This document shows positions 7,811 through 17,089 of a stretch of 17,089 bases of DNA, one piece after another. The translations under genes and the position numbers were made by a program. The notes under the pieces were generated by a model that saw only the letters and a program-made list of their open reading frames with translations, searched no databases and was not told the origin of the DNA. Origin of the DNA: Circinella minor (lineage: Eukaryota; Mucoromycota; Mucoromycetes; Mucorales; Lichtheimiaceae). The stretch's first letter is position 1. Every line of letters begins with the position of its first letter. The stretch is taken from contig JAEPRB010000498.1 in the NCBI GenBank assembly GCA_016758965.1, forward strand, positions 1 to 17,089. Direction: 5' to 3'.

Positions 7811-8830
7811 TTAACGAGAATAACCACGAGAAGGTGGAAGGCTAGCTATTCCCAAAAAAATGTGTTTGGTTTCTCCACAACCCAACACCTCAGTGAAGGT
7901 GCTCTCAACGTTCCGGAACAATACATGCGCTAAGACATCTTTTGTGCAAGGGAAGGGCCGTACTATACCATTGGAAAAACCAAAATAGGTATGCGCAGTA
8001 AAGTCCAGAACGCGAGCCACTAGACATACTCTCTCCGCGTCGTCATGAAGATCGCCAACCGGCTCAAAGCGTTTCCATAGAGATTTAAAACAATAACAAT
8101 AAAAAATATTGATTAGTAAAATATACTTATTTTTTTTACTTGACATTCATTCAACACACACTTCTTCTCTCTCCCCATTAAAAACTTTTTTAAAAAAATA
8201 CTTACCTTTTGGCTAATAAACTAAGTTGCCGCCACTTGACAAAAAAAAACCTCCCAAAAATGAGGTAAAGTTATGAAACAAAAGACAAGAAACCACTTCT
8301 GCCTCGTAACCATGGCAATCAGTTAGGGTTACATTGAGGGACGCAAGTCGAAGATCCAAGGGGCTAGATCTTACAATGCAGTGGTTTACCCAGTTAAGCT
8401 GCAGAATTAACTACATAATACCCTGGAAAAGTTATGTCTTTTGTAGTTTGTGTGCTTGCCCGATTTCGAAAGGCCCGTCCAGCATCGGGCACATCCAAAA
8501 GTCCTAGGGGTGGTCCATCCCAAGCTCCGGCAAGAGTAAACGTTATCAGAAATGTCATCCCTTTGTTCTGACCCGGTTAACTCCATTCGTCCAGGAATGT
8601 TGAATTCTGAAGCGCTTTGATAAAGTCAAAAAAAAAAACTCTATCCCCTCCACATTCAGGAACTTCACCCACGCACCTGGGGTACATCGCTTCCAAGGAC
8701 AATAGCCAGTTTAGCATGCACAAACAAGAAAAAAAATAAAACAGCAACAACATCTCAAGTGGCATAGATGAAGTCCTGAGTTCCGTCAAATTCCTTTGGC
8801 CACCCAAAGCCTGGAGGGAGGTGTCGAAGA
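7811..8830 (-). pseudogene. Unrecognised GC-richer block, possible degenerate minus-strand gene
   Basis: This block stands out in base composition from the AT-rich surroundings. On the minus strand several protein-like stretches follow one another but in different frames. They are FGWPKEFDGTQDFIYAT (about 8800-8755), a frame through FIKALQNSTFLDEWS ending TAA at 8577-8579 then reopening as GAWDGPPLGLLDVPDAGRAF (about 8530-8470), a frame through LNWVNHCIVRSSPLDLRL (about 8400-8340) up to a donor AAAAG|GTAAGT at 8206/8205, and a last exon-like frame ending TAA at 7811-7813 with VLDFTAHTYFGFSN. The candidate intron has TTTACTAATC near 8120-8130 and a poor acceptor near 8063, and it does not join the flanking frames in phase. 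A pyrimidine-rich stretch (minus strand, 8822-8855) precedes the block like a leader. No family is recognised. A plus-strand frame is also open across 8325-8508, so strand is uncertain. Confidence 0.3.
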
Positions 8831-9149
8831 AGAAGAGAGAAAAGAAAAGAAAAACGATTTTGGCACGCTGCGGCGTTTTTTAACTCAGCAAAATTTGTTT
8901 CACAGCAATGCATAAAATACAAATTTACTCTCTGGAGATGGTTTTCACATACAGTGGTTGTCTATCATAATAAGCATCTTTACTGATAAACTATTCTTTT
9001 TGTATTTATGAAATAAATATCTGGAGTGACGTCTTTAAACTATACTTTTGCTTTTATCCATAAAATTACTTTTCAATACAAGCCTGCCATATTGTAAAAC
9101 TGTTAAACAATTTAACGTTACGAAGGCCCAACATGCTGACACAGATGAT
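8831..9149. other. AT-rich spacer, nothing identified
   Basis: Starts with a purine-rich run (8822-8855) and then AT-rich text without splice-like or coding structure on either strand. No tRNA-like cloverleaf or terminal repeat was seen. Confidence 0.4.
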
Positions 9150-9419
9150 CAGAAGATAGAGATAAGAAAAAACGTATACTTTTTTACCACTATATAAAAG
9201 CTTATTCTGTTGTATATAAAAGAGTTTGACAGATTGTGTAAAGATACTGTGGCTGTATGTATACCGAAATTAATTTTAGATGTTTCAAAAAAAAAACCTC
9301 TCTTCTCTTCCTATTCCCTTAATTCCTGTGAAATTAATGTGGATGTGAAAGTTAACGGATATGAAATGAACGGGGTTCGCAAGATGAAAAAAAAAAAAAA
9401 AATTAACAATGGCTGAGAA

Positions 9420-9600
9420 TTTTTGATAATGACATGGAAAAAAAAAATCATATGTATACCACTATCAATTAAAATCCTAGCACTATGTCCATCACCACGT
9501 CGAATTAATATATATACTTTTCCAACATATTTTTTTTGAATCAGCACTTCCATCTGAAAAACCATAAAAATAATCTGATTCACGTATAAAATTGACGTTT
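9420..9600 (-). pseudogene. Retroelement aspartic-protease fragment
   Basis: On the minus strand the frame contains HSARILIDSG; the LIDSG codons are at 9472-9458. This is the active-site signature (L/I-D-S/T-G) of retropepsin-like proteases of LTR retrotransposons. The residues after it (IHMIFFFH) replace the usual A-x-x-N-F-I pattern, and T/A homopolymers shift frames on both sides. Its position just downstream of the gag fragment on the same strand supports the call. Confidence 0.55.
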
Positions 9601-9904
9601 TTATTGTGATATTTTTTATCACTAGATAATAAAATGTCTATGCTAGTTTTCCTTGAGTTTTGGTCTGATCTTTGGAGGTCCTTGTCGCACTGAAAATCGT
9701 CTGCTGGATTAACTAATATTTTTTTTTGCTTTTGATCAGAAACGTCGCACAATGGGGGCATCAACAAGGATGGGCGTGTCTGTTGGTGAAACTAGTTTTT
9801 TCCACGGCCTTTACCATGAGGGTGAGAAAAACGGTGGCCACCATTATTGTTGCCACCATTGGGTCCACTATTAGTTTCATCCTTAGGTGTGTATTCGTTA
9901 AACG

Positions 9905-10505
9905 TCAGGGAGTCGCGTCCAAAAATGACTCTTCTCATAGCAACGAAAACAGCGATTTTCCTTCAAAACCTTTTCGGAAGAAAGGCCACTTTGCTTGACC
10001 ATATCTTTTGCGTCGGAAGTGTTCAGTATTGTCCACTTCTATTGGCATTGGTCCTACAAGAACAGCAGCATGAGAACTTGAACCAGTTATTGATGAAGAC
10101 GTCGCACTACCAAGAGTATAAGAACCAGGAAGGACGTGACCACGATGTGAGCGGAAAAAACTTGTTTCACCATAGAAACTATCAAATCGTTCTGCTAAAT
10201 GAATGGCGTCGTCTTCAAGTATGGATGATAGTTCATGTTTTACCCCTTCGATGTACCGGTTAAGAGATTTGTCTAATGAAAATATCCGACACTGTCCGTC
10301 AAACCAAGAGAAGTCTGACTGTACTGAGCCACAGTACCATGTTGGCTGCATTCAGTCCAAGCTCGTCGTAGCAACTGGGTGCTATTAGTTGATATCCAAC
10401 ATCCTCAAAAAACGTCGCAAAAAAGATTTCCAAGAACTTCACATCAGCTTCCATATCGTCTCCATACGGAACCCATAGATGGCAAGAGCATTTGTCTACT
10501 ACCAA
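9905..10505 (-). pseudogene. Gag-like fragment with degenerate zinc knuckle
   Basis: Two minus frames overlap: 10505-10299 (WVPYGDDMEADVKFLEIFF, then DELGL) and 10351-9935. The second has the late-Gag pattern LNRYIEGVKHELSSI followed by DDAIHLAERFDSFY, resembling the conserved F..GLk..lr...eA..lAer.D of retrotransposon Gag. The typical hinge GPMPIEVDN comes next. A further frame change leads to CFRCYEKSHF (9951-9925 region). It carries C-x2-C-x4-H, but the residue expected to be the fourth ligand (Cys) is Leu. Together these mark a Gag with a CCHC knuckle, now frameshifted and probably non-functional. A domesticated role is possible but nothing here supports it. Confidence 0.6.
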
Positions 10506-11600
10506 AATCCAACGTCAAAAGAATAAGTTAGTACCTTTCTTTTTTTTTTTTTTTTTTGCTCGATTGTGATGGACGGAGAAAAAAAAAGAATCAAACATCT
10601 CCTTATTTAGTTACCTTCACGTCAATAATATAATGTAACTGAAAACATTCAAGAAACAAACGATACATGAACTATTAGTATAAAATAACAACAACAACTA
10701 ATAAAAAATATGTTTTACTTGTAAAATGTGGGTAAAAAAAAAGGATATAAACCCTTTGTTCCTTTTCCCTAATAATTTAATGTCTTACCCCCTTTATTTG
10801 TGGCATAGAATCAACTTATTTGTTTGTTTGTTCCACATTCACTTCGGCAAACCATCAAATAGCTTCATATCGGTCCCTTTTTTTTTAAAAAAAAAAACTA
10901 CTGTCCAATAATGAAAACCAAAAATAATAACACACGTTAAAACAAGTTTTCTTTATCAAATGATTGTATAATATACATACCAAATTTTTAACCATAACTT
11001 ATTAAATTGTGTTCGAATGGTTTACTACATGTTGATTCAGTAAAAGTAAACGTTTATAAGCTTTTGTTGGTGTGAATAGTATTTTATGAATGATCAAAAG
11101 GTCTTTCATCTAATTCCATCGTTCCTGCACATCATAGTTTTTTTTTATAAAAAAGAAGATACACGCACGTAATAAAAAAAAAAGGTTAGTTTAATTTGTT
11201 TCAAGTAGTTCTCTTTTTTTATCAGGTCAAAACCCAAAGTCCGACTAATACCCCCCCAGCATACTTTATGCTGCACCCTTAACTAACTCTCTCATTGTAT
11301 GTTGTATATATATAGAAAAATATATAACTATTCATACATATCATAAAAAAAATTAATATCAAAGTATAATGTATATAAAAAAAAAGTTAAAAAATTAATA
11401 ACAAGATAGTCAGAAGATTTCGTTAAACTAGTGTCGGATACAATAATGGATTGACAAAACCAACAAGTGATTGGAAGGAAGACAAAAACGTTGGACAACA
11501 ATAATCGTGGAACAAATTATGATATCCTCTTTTTAACAGATAGTAATTTTAAATGCAATAAACATTCTGGTTTTTGACCTGACAATGAGCCCCCCCCCTC
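10506..11600. other. AT-rich intergenic region before the SWIM-RING gene
   Basis: No gene is supported. The frames at 10726-10911 (plus) and 11517-11705 (minus) are AT-driven and lack family features. Homopolymer tracts include T runs at 10541-10558 and in 10877-10884, and C runs near 11251-11257 and 11590-11598. A short perfect inverted repeat CAGCATA/TATGCTG with a 3-nt loop sits at 11257-11273. Confidence 0.45.
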
Positions 11601-11608
11601 CCAGATTA

Positions 11609-11617
11609 TATATAAAA
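11609..11617 (+). promoter_or_regulatory. TATA-like element and pyrimidine-rich leader of the SWIM-RING gene
   Basis: TATATAAAA lies about 90 nt upstream of ATG 11705. A CT-rich stretch (about 11652-11692) follows and ends in TTTCTTCAG, the arrangement common at highly transcribed fungal genes. The TATA assignment rests on sequence and spacing only. Confidence 0.35.
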
Positions 11618-11704
11618 ATAAAGAGCGACCCGCATAATCAAAAAAAAAAATCATTCTCTTTCTTTTTTTTTTTTCTCCCGTCGCTTTCTTCAGAAAATAA
11701 TACA

Positions 11705-13473
11705 ATGGTTATAACACGATCTCGATCTCAAGCTTTAAAAAAGACTGAAACTAAAGTTGAAGAAAAGAAAAATGTCACCGAGAATGACCATGTTACAAAA
11801 GTTCCTTCCCAACAAGGGATTAAGAAAACAACAAAAAAGACTTTAAAAAAGTCAACGACGACTACAACTGCTGCGCGCAGAAATTCAAAAAGAAAAGTGG
11901 ATAGTATTGAACCAAAAAGTATTAGTGCTGCGACTACTACTCGTTCTAATGAAAATACTCTTGAATTAAAACAAGAAATAAATACAAGTGACAATAGCAA
12001 TGTCATTGAACCAAAATCGAAAAAGGCTAAAAAGACAACAACACGAAAAATGAAAGTTGAAGAAACTCCCAAGAAAATGACAAAAAAAGAATCAAAGAAA
12101 GCTGAAATGGAACGCGTATTAAATGAATTTCCACCTGAATTACGAGTAAAGATCATGCAATAAAAGACAATGAAATAAAAAAAAAAAAAACTTTGAATTC
12201 AATGTACTAATTATCAAGTAACTTTTTTTCTTTTTCTTTTGACAGACGTTACAAGGCAGATTATACAGAATGTCGACTGAAAGGATGATTGTTGTGCAAC
12301 GAACAATCATCAACGACTTTGAACAACAATTTGATGGTAAATTTATTTTTTAACAAGGTTTAGTATATTCGATTCATTAATCAATAATTAATTATATATA
12401 ATTATAGTTCTCGGAAGTACTGGAAATGTAAGATATATTTTATATATTGGAAACGGAGGATCAGAATAAAACTTGTTTGTTTGTTGCTTATTCTTTCTGA
12501 TATTTATAAATTATTAGGTATACAAAGTACGCATTGGGAAAAGATTAAAGTGTTCCTGCCGGGATCATATATATCGCCGTACACATTGTAAACATATTCT
12601 TTTAGTCCTTTTAAAAGTTTTTCACGTTGATGCAAGATCTCGAGCTTGTCATACTTTGAGTTTATCAAGAAATGTATGTAAATATAGATTCTTTATCATT
12701 TGACTTGAAATAATTAATCATTTATTTTATATATATATATAGGAATTAATTGAAGTATTTTCAAATTGTACACCCGATGCAAGTGTCATTGTAAGTATTG
12801 AAATACATAAAGAAGAAGAAAAAAAAACTATTGTACTAAACCTCTCTTTTTTATATATAGGTCAATGAACAAATTCAAAGGGCACTTGAAAAACAGTTGT
12901 ATGGAAAAGAAGATTTGACAGAAGTTGAAGATATGTAAGTATTTAACTTCAATATTAATTATTATTGTTCTCTATTTCTTTTTAACTCATATAAATCATT
13001 ATTATTATTCCCAGGAATGATGGTAAAACAAAACAACGACCCTTAACAATTTCTGATTGTCCAGTTTGTTTTGATGAATTTACTGAAGAAGACCGAATTA
13101 ATATTACTTTTTGTCAATCGTGTGGCAATAATATTCATAAAGTAAATAATAATTTAATGATATTTAATATATATATTTGTTTTACTAATATTAAAAAAAT
13201 ATATAGACATGTTTTGATGCTTGGAGTAAAACAGGTCGTTCAAAAATTACTTGTGTTTATTGTCGTGCAGAATGGAATGATTCAAGTAAGAAGAAAGAAA
13301 AGACAAAAGAAGTTTATAATCCACGAAATGAAGAAGGTTATGTCAATGTTGGTTCTTTAGTAGGCATGCCTGAAACTCGAGGTAAAAAAAATATTATTCT
13401 ACGTACGTATTATCATCATTGTTAATTATAATAATTATTTATAGATGGAGCTTCTTATGGTTTGGAATATTAA
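11705..13473 (+). CDS. SWIM and RING zinc-finger protein, probable E3 ubiquitin ligase
   Basis: Nine exons join in frame to 386 aa: 11705-12145, 12246-12336, 12408-12427, 12518-12673, 12743-12790, 12861-12934, 13015-13141, 13207-13381, 13445-13473 (TAA). All introns are GT-AG, 63-100 nt, several with TACTAAT. Residues 1-140 are Lys/Thr/Ser-rich and low-complexity. A SWIM finger follows: C196-x-C198-x9-C208-x-H210 (CSCRDH...HCKHI). The RING lies at 292-338: C292PVC295, C310QSC313, H318, C321 and C335VYC338. The spacing is like the ZSWIM2/MEKK1-type RING (CGNNIHKTCFDAW). Such proteins transfer ubiquitin from an E2 to substrates, with SWIM and RING in this order. The tail EEGYVNVGSL also fits the family. 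ATG 11705 is chosen because upstream in-frame codons lie in the TATA/CT-rich leader. Exon 1 could run on to TAA at 12160-12162 if the first intron were retained. Function in this organism is inferred from domains. Confidence 0.85.
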
Positions 13474-14034
13474 AAACTTTTTTCATTCAATTATAACATT
13501 TATATGGATATCCCTTCTTTCTACTATTTTTTTTTTTTTTACAAATGTACTCTCAAGAAAAGAAAAACACATTGAAATATTCATTCTTTTTTATCCAAAA
13601 TTAGCACAATACAATTTTCTTTCCCCCCCCCCCGTTTTTACGTATCAACAATATAGTTAACTAGTTAAAAATAATAATCACAACACAAATCTCTTTTTTT
13701 CCCCCTCATATCTAAAAATAAAAAGATGGATCACTTGCTTATAACCATTTTAAATAATTGTAGTGATCTTTATTTAAACCGTTTTTTTTTTTCAATCATA
13801 AACATAACACCTACCATTTATTATGTACCATCATATATATTGAATTAGATGAAAAGAATTTGACAGTCAGCAGGACAAAGTTGCACAAAATCTTTTTTTT
13901 ATTTTTGCCTTCAACGCGTCTTGTAAAAAAAAACACTATGCTGTCTTTTTCTTCTATTTTCTTCTCTACAAAAATAATAATAATCAACAGCGATCAACAA
14001 TCTATTCTATAATTACTATCTAATCATTATAATA
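13474..14034 (+). other. Intergenic spacer between the two ubiquitin-pathway genes
   Basis: Holds the 3' end of the SWIM-RING gene and the leader of the F-box gene. T-rich and C-rich homopolymers occur at about 13529-13540 and 13622-13633. TAAAAATAAAAAG near 13712-13724 could serve as a poly(A) signal. Before ATG 14035 there is a CT-rich stretch (about 13944-13970) and then AATAATAATAATC-type text, a likely promoter/leader. No gene fits here. Confidence 0.4.
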
Positions 14035-16548
14035 ATGAGTACCACGCAGCCGAACGAAATTGTTCCTGACATGGAGAAAGAGGGACCTGACAAAAATGTG
14101 GACAACACAATTGTGGATGAGAAAGAGCAACCTGACAAGAATGGTGACAACATAATCGTTCAACAAGTATCGTCCACCCCCCCTAATGAGAAAGTGAAAC
14201 TTGATAAGAATACGGATAACGTGATCATTCAACAATCATCGGCCGAGGATGAAAAAGAACAACCTGACGAGAATGCTGTTAATACGATCGTTCAAAACAC
14301 GTTGTGTACCTCTGAGGATGAAAAAAAGCAACTTGAACAAGGTAACACGATCGTTCAACAAGCATCGTCCACTGCCAATGGAGAAAAGGAACAAGTGGAC
14401 AAGAATACTGACAACACAATCATTCAACCTCCATCGTCCACCTCTGAAGATCTTACGAAACTAATGGAGCAACTCAAAACAAGCGCCGCAGCATGGGCCC
14501 ATCAATTTCGATTTGAAAAAGAGTTACAAGATCTATCTTCTATGATCACACATGATCCAAAAGATCCAACACATTATTTATCGGTTGGTCGACGTTATGC
14601 TGAATTAGGTCAACAAAAAGAAGCCATTCAAATCTTCAATACAGGTTTAGAAAAAGTACCTGAAACACATACCGACTATAAACAATTACAACAAGAAAAA
14701 GAAAAGGCACAATTACGACAAGATCATCTTATTGATATTTTTGGTCGTTTTTCATATGATATTGCTTATCTTTTTGTGGATACTTATTTTTCTCAACAAG
14801 AAGCGGCAGAATATACTCGCGTTTCTTCAACATGGCGTAAAATCATTCTCAGTCATCCAAAAATCTGGAGACGCATCGATGGACATGCTGAATGGAACAA
14901 ACCAAAGAAAACAATATCTCCTTTTCTTCTTTTACCATCTATTAGTCATCATATTCAAGAACTTCAGTTACCTAAACATCAACCAACAAATTCATATTTC
15001 GAATGTATCCGGGATTGTGATTTTAAACAACTTGAATGGTTAAAAATCAATACATTGTATTGTAAGTAAAAAAAAAAATATAATTAATGATGGTAGAAAT
15101 TGATAATTGTTATGCAATTTGTGTTATAAACTGGAAAAGGGTGAGGAGAGATGATGAAATGAAAGATTATAGTATATCATTCATATTTTCTATGTTTTTT
15201 TTTTTTTTTAGGTAATAAAAAAAATTATTTTCGACTTATACCAGCTTTACAAAATATCTCAGGAACATTAACTTCTTTGGATATTACACTTGGATTAAAT
15301 GACAACAATATGCCCGCCTTTTCTTACGTTTTAAGAGCGTGTCCACACCTTATTTCATTACGATTCATCTGTAGTCCAAAAAGACAACAAGTCATTCTAC
15401 CTATATTTATCCACCACACGACAAAATTAAAGACATTAACATTATGGTCACGTCATGAAATGGATAAAATCAAGAAAAAAGATTTACAAAGAATTATGGT
15501 ATCATCCCCGGATCTTCGTTATTTAGCGATTGGTAATTGTGATGAGAGTGTTTATACGGCATTTCAAGAACATAACAGCGACAAACTTGAAACGTTCATT
15601 GTACAACATGTAAAAGGATTTTTCTTGAATGACACCTTATCAAAAAGCAAATTGGATCATGAAGAAAAAGAAACAACACATCTTGGTGGACTAACGCACT
15701 TTACGGCTAAAGAGTTTACATCACCATTTTCACTCGTCCCGGTCTTAAAGAAACACCATAATACAATCCACTCCTTATCACTTTATATCGCCAATACGCC
15801 TTCCAATTTGTCACCCCCCGATTGGCAAAAAGTTCTATGTTTATACCCTGTGTACAATTTAACAAGTCTACAGATTGGTCATATTGGTGTGTATGATATA
15901 TTTCGTCGTCGAGCCGTTGAATCTTCTGCTTTTTACGTTCTTTTAACGGTGGCACCCAAGTTATCGAATTTGGAATCATTGGAATTATATAATGTAAAAG
16001 TACCCGATAATGTACTTGATGCCATTGGAAGATTGCCCAAGTTAACAAAACTTAAATTATCAAAAATCCATTGTTATTCTGAAAACTTATTGGCACTTAT
16101 AAAGAGATTCGAGGTAAAAAGTAATTATACAGCGAAAAGGAGAGAAGAAGAATCATTATCCTCCTTGACTCAATTGGATCTTGATACGCTTGCCATAAAA
16201 CCGGATATTGCTGAAGCTGCTTGCAAGATTCAAACGTTAACACATCTTTATATATCTGATTTGGGAAATCGTTATGGTGTTTTCGATACATTCGTACAAG
16301 AAGTAACGAAACTACCCTTGCTTGAAGATTTAGAAATTGGAAATGCTCAAAGATTGACATTGGATGATTTTGAAGTGCTTAGTACGATGACTAGTTTATG
16401 TCGACTTGGACTTTTTAAAGTGAATAAGAGTACGCATGATAATATTCAAAAAGTTACTTTTCCACCATCTGTAAACGTGATTATTTCTAAACATGAAAAA
16501 ATGGAGGATGATGAAAAAGAAAGAGTAGGAATGTTAATAGTATCGTGA
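14035..16548 (+). CDS. TPR, F-box and LRR protein, Pof3/Dia2-like architecture
   Basis: Two exons (14035-15061 and 15212-16548) join across a 150-nt intron (T|GTAAGT...TTTTTTTAG) to give 787 aa. Residues 13-138 hold about six imperfect copies of a 22-23-residue acidic repeat (EKEQPDKN-x-DNTIVQQ-x-SST). About 176-222 resemble a TPR hairpin (YLSVGRRYAELGQQKEAIQI). About 236-280 form an F-box (YDIAYLFVDTYF...TRVSSTWRKIIL...IWRRID). From about 305 to 770 leucine-rich repeats recur (LPKLTKLKLSKIH, LSNLESLELYNVK). Such proteins are substrate receptors of SCF ubiquitin ligases: the F-box binds Skp1 and the LRRs bind the target. TPR/F-box/LRR order is that of Schizosaccharomyces Pof3 and Saccharomyces Dia2, but families with this layout can be greatly expanded in Mucoromycota, so orthology is not claimed. 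The N-terminal repeats are not part of the usual Pof3 layout. Confidence 0.82.
14071..14450 (+). repeat. In-gene tandem repeats encoding the acidic N-terminus
   Basis: About six degenerate units of roughly 63-72 nt in phase with the F-box reading frame. Each carries GAGAAAGA(G/A)CAA-like text, then GA(C/T)AAGAAT, then AACACAATCRTTCAA-like text and often TCGTCCAC. One unit (around 14325-14370) has a short internal deletion that keeps the frame. The regularity suggests slippage or unequal crossing over, and allele length variation is likely. Confidence 0.6.
15062..15211 (+). other. 150-nt intron of the F-box gene
   Basis: Donor GTAAGT at 15062, acceptor after a long T run ending TTTAG at 15211. 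Removal joins T|GT (Cys) and continues NKKNYFRLIPALQN into the second exon without a stop. It is the longest intron among the intact genes here. Confidence 0.7.
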
Positions 16549-16953
16549 TATAACCTTGGCAGACCAAAAAAAAAAAAGAACAATTCATAAGATACATCTT
16601 TTTTTTTTTTTTTTACTATGTGTAGTATAATAATATACTCTTGTATTTATACAATTTAATGATGAACAAAATAAAATAAAAATTATTAAATATATTGTAA
16701 ACAAGATTGAAGGTTCTTTTTTTATTGATGATCTTATTTTATTTATACGTATGACTTGAAAAATTAACCATAACACAATATGTATATTCATGATTTATTA
16801 TATTACGTATGAATGTTTATCTCTTTAATTCATTTTATCAATGGAAACACAACATTAAGTAACCAAAAAATGAAGAAGGCCCATAGGAAAGCATTATTTT
16901 ATTACGTATGATAAATAAAGACAAAATCATAACTTGTATTTACTACTTGTTTT
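16549..16953 (+). terminator. 3' flank of the F-box gene with poly(A) signals
   Basis: AT-rich region following the stop codon. AATAAAATAAAA at about 16670-16680 is a good candidate polyadenylation signal about 120 nt downstream. A 16-nt T tract lies near 16599-16614. The minus-strand frame at 16585-16791 is low-complexity and not supported. The right part may be the 3' UTR of a convergent gene: TTTATT/TTTATC near 16909-16918 reads as AATAAA-like on the minus strand. Confidence 0.4.
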
Positions 16954-17040
16954 TTACTGTACTAGTTTTTCTTTTGCTTGATCTTCTTTGTTTGCTATAT
17001 ACAATGATTGTATGGCTTTTTTCGGACCTATTAGTTTCTT
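16954..17040 (-). CDS. Possible terminal exon of a convergent gene running off the right edge
   Basis: On the minus strand a frame with ordinary composition, containing KKLIGPKKAIQSLYIANK, ends at TAA (16954-16956). It is preceded by a pyrimidine/A-containing stretch ending CTCAAG, a possible splice acceptor near 17041, because the frame meets TGA a few codons further upstream. Only about 28 codons are visible and no family is recognised. Lys/Glu-rich content is common in the C-termini of RNA-binding and ribosomal proteins, but that is no identification. Confidence 0.25.
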   Translation of the reverse strand, partial: KKLIGPKKAIQSLYIANKEDQAKEKLVQ

Positions 17041-17089
17041 GAGATATTTGTAGATTCAGATATCATTACAATTTAACTGTTAGTTACCG

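Larger units (their letters stand above)
9150..10505 (-). mobile_element. Decayed Ty3-type LTR retrotransposon fragment (gag-protease)
   Basis: Reading on the minus strand, gag-like sequence (10505 to about 9905) is followed by a protease-like segment (about 9600 to 9420), the order expected for LTR retrotransposons. Frames change several times, so no intact polyprotein remains. An AT-rich tail to about 9150 stays open in one minus frame and may be the protease/RT linker. No reverse transcriptase, RNase H or integrase motif was found downstream (lower coordinates), and no long terminal repeats were seen flanking it, so this is a truncated fossil. Superfamily assignment rests on the gag type and is tentative. 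Confidence 0.6.

Noticed and set aside
8455..8495. Possible tRNA around TTTCGAAA and the GCCCGAT/ATCGGGC stem
   Set aside because: No acceptor stem or D-arm could be placed, and the T-arm stem does not pair.
8775..8795. TTCCGTCAAATTCCTTT resembling a universal 18S rRNA segment (complement)
   Set aside because: It needs a one-base insertion, and sequence on both sides differs from rRNA; nothing else in the block matches.
9210..9416. Plus-strand frame of 68 codons ending in a lysine run
   Set aside because: Composition follows poly-A tracts, and it lies opposite the retroelement relic.
9726..10263. Plus-strand frames across the retroelement relic
   Set aside because: These are antisense shadows of the gag region; the recognisable motifs are on the minus strand.
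11728..12156. Minus-strand 142-codon Val/Phe/Leu-rich frame
   Set aside because: Antisense shadow of the Lys/Thr-rich exon 1 of the SWIM-RING gene.
14020..14427. Minus-strand frames opposite the F-box N-terminus with repeated LLNDxVxxILVRLLFLI text
   Set aside because: The repetition is the antisense image of the acidic repeats; no independent start, splice or promoter features.

Overview
The window reads as nuclear DNA of an AT-rich, intron-dense early-diverging fungus, most likely a Mucoromycota/Mucorales species. The grounds are short (about 60-150 nt) GTAAGT/GTAAAT...TACTAAY...ATATATAG introns, pyrimidine-rich leaders, a TPR/F-box/LRR protein, a SWIM-RING protein, a Tc1/mariner element and a decayed Ty3-type retroelement. 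The organism is inferred; no species marker is present.

Layout, left to right. (1) 1-3580: a tandemly duplicated, heavily intronised module. One copy (1935-2758) keeps a Ser/Pro/acidic protein of about 249 aa. A neighbouring copy (about 1198-1744) is broken by stops and frameshifts. Two related ladders of tiny exon-like segments follow (130-1019 and 2673-3578), several beginning GTCGAGCT and able to encode VELxPS. (2) 3580-5689: AT-rich, no supportable gene. (3) 5692-7563: a complete 1872-bp Tc1/mariner transposon with TA duplications, about 151-bp terminal inverted repeats and a DD34E transposase interrupted near its 3' end by a 59-nt intron. (4) 7566-9150: AT-rich DNA holding a GC-richer, unrecognised block (7811-8830), possibly a degenerate minus-strand gene. 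(5) About 9150-10505, minus strand: fossil gag and aspartic-protease segments of a Ty3-type LTR retrotransposon. (6) 10506-11600: AT-rich intergenic DNA. (7) 11705-13473: a nine-exon gene for a 386-aa SWIM-RING E3-ligase-like protein. (8) 14035-16548: a two-exon gene for a 787-aa TPR/F-box/LRR protein with a repetitive acidic N-terminus. (9) A possible terminal exon of a convergent gene lies at 16954-17040 on the minus strand.

The left two thirds is repeat- and transposon-dominated accessory DNA. The right third carries two intact same-strand genes, both predicted to act in ubiquitin-dependent protein turnover, one as a RING-type ligase and one as an SCF substrate receptor. Coordinates of spliced genes were worked out by hand from splice signals and reading-frame continuity.
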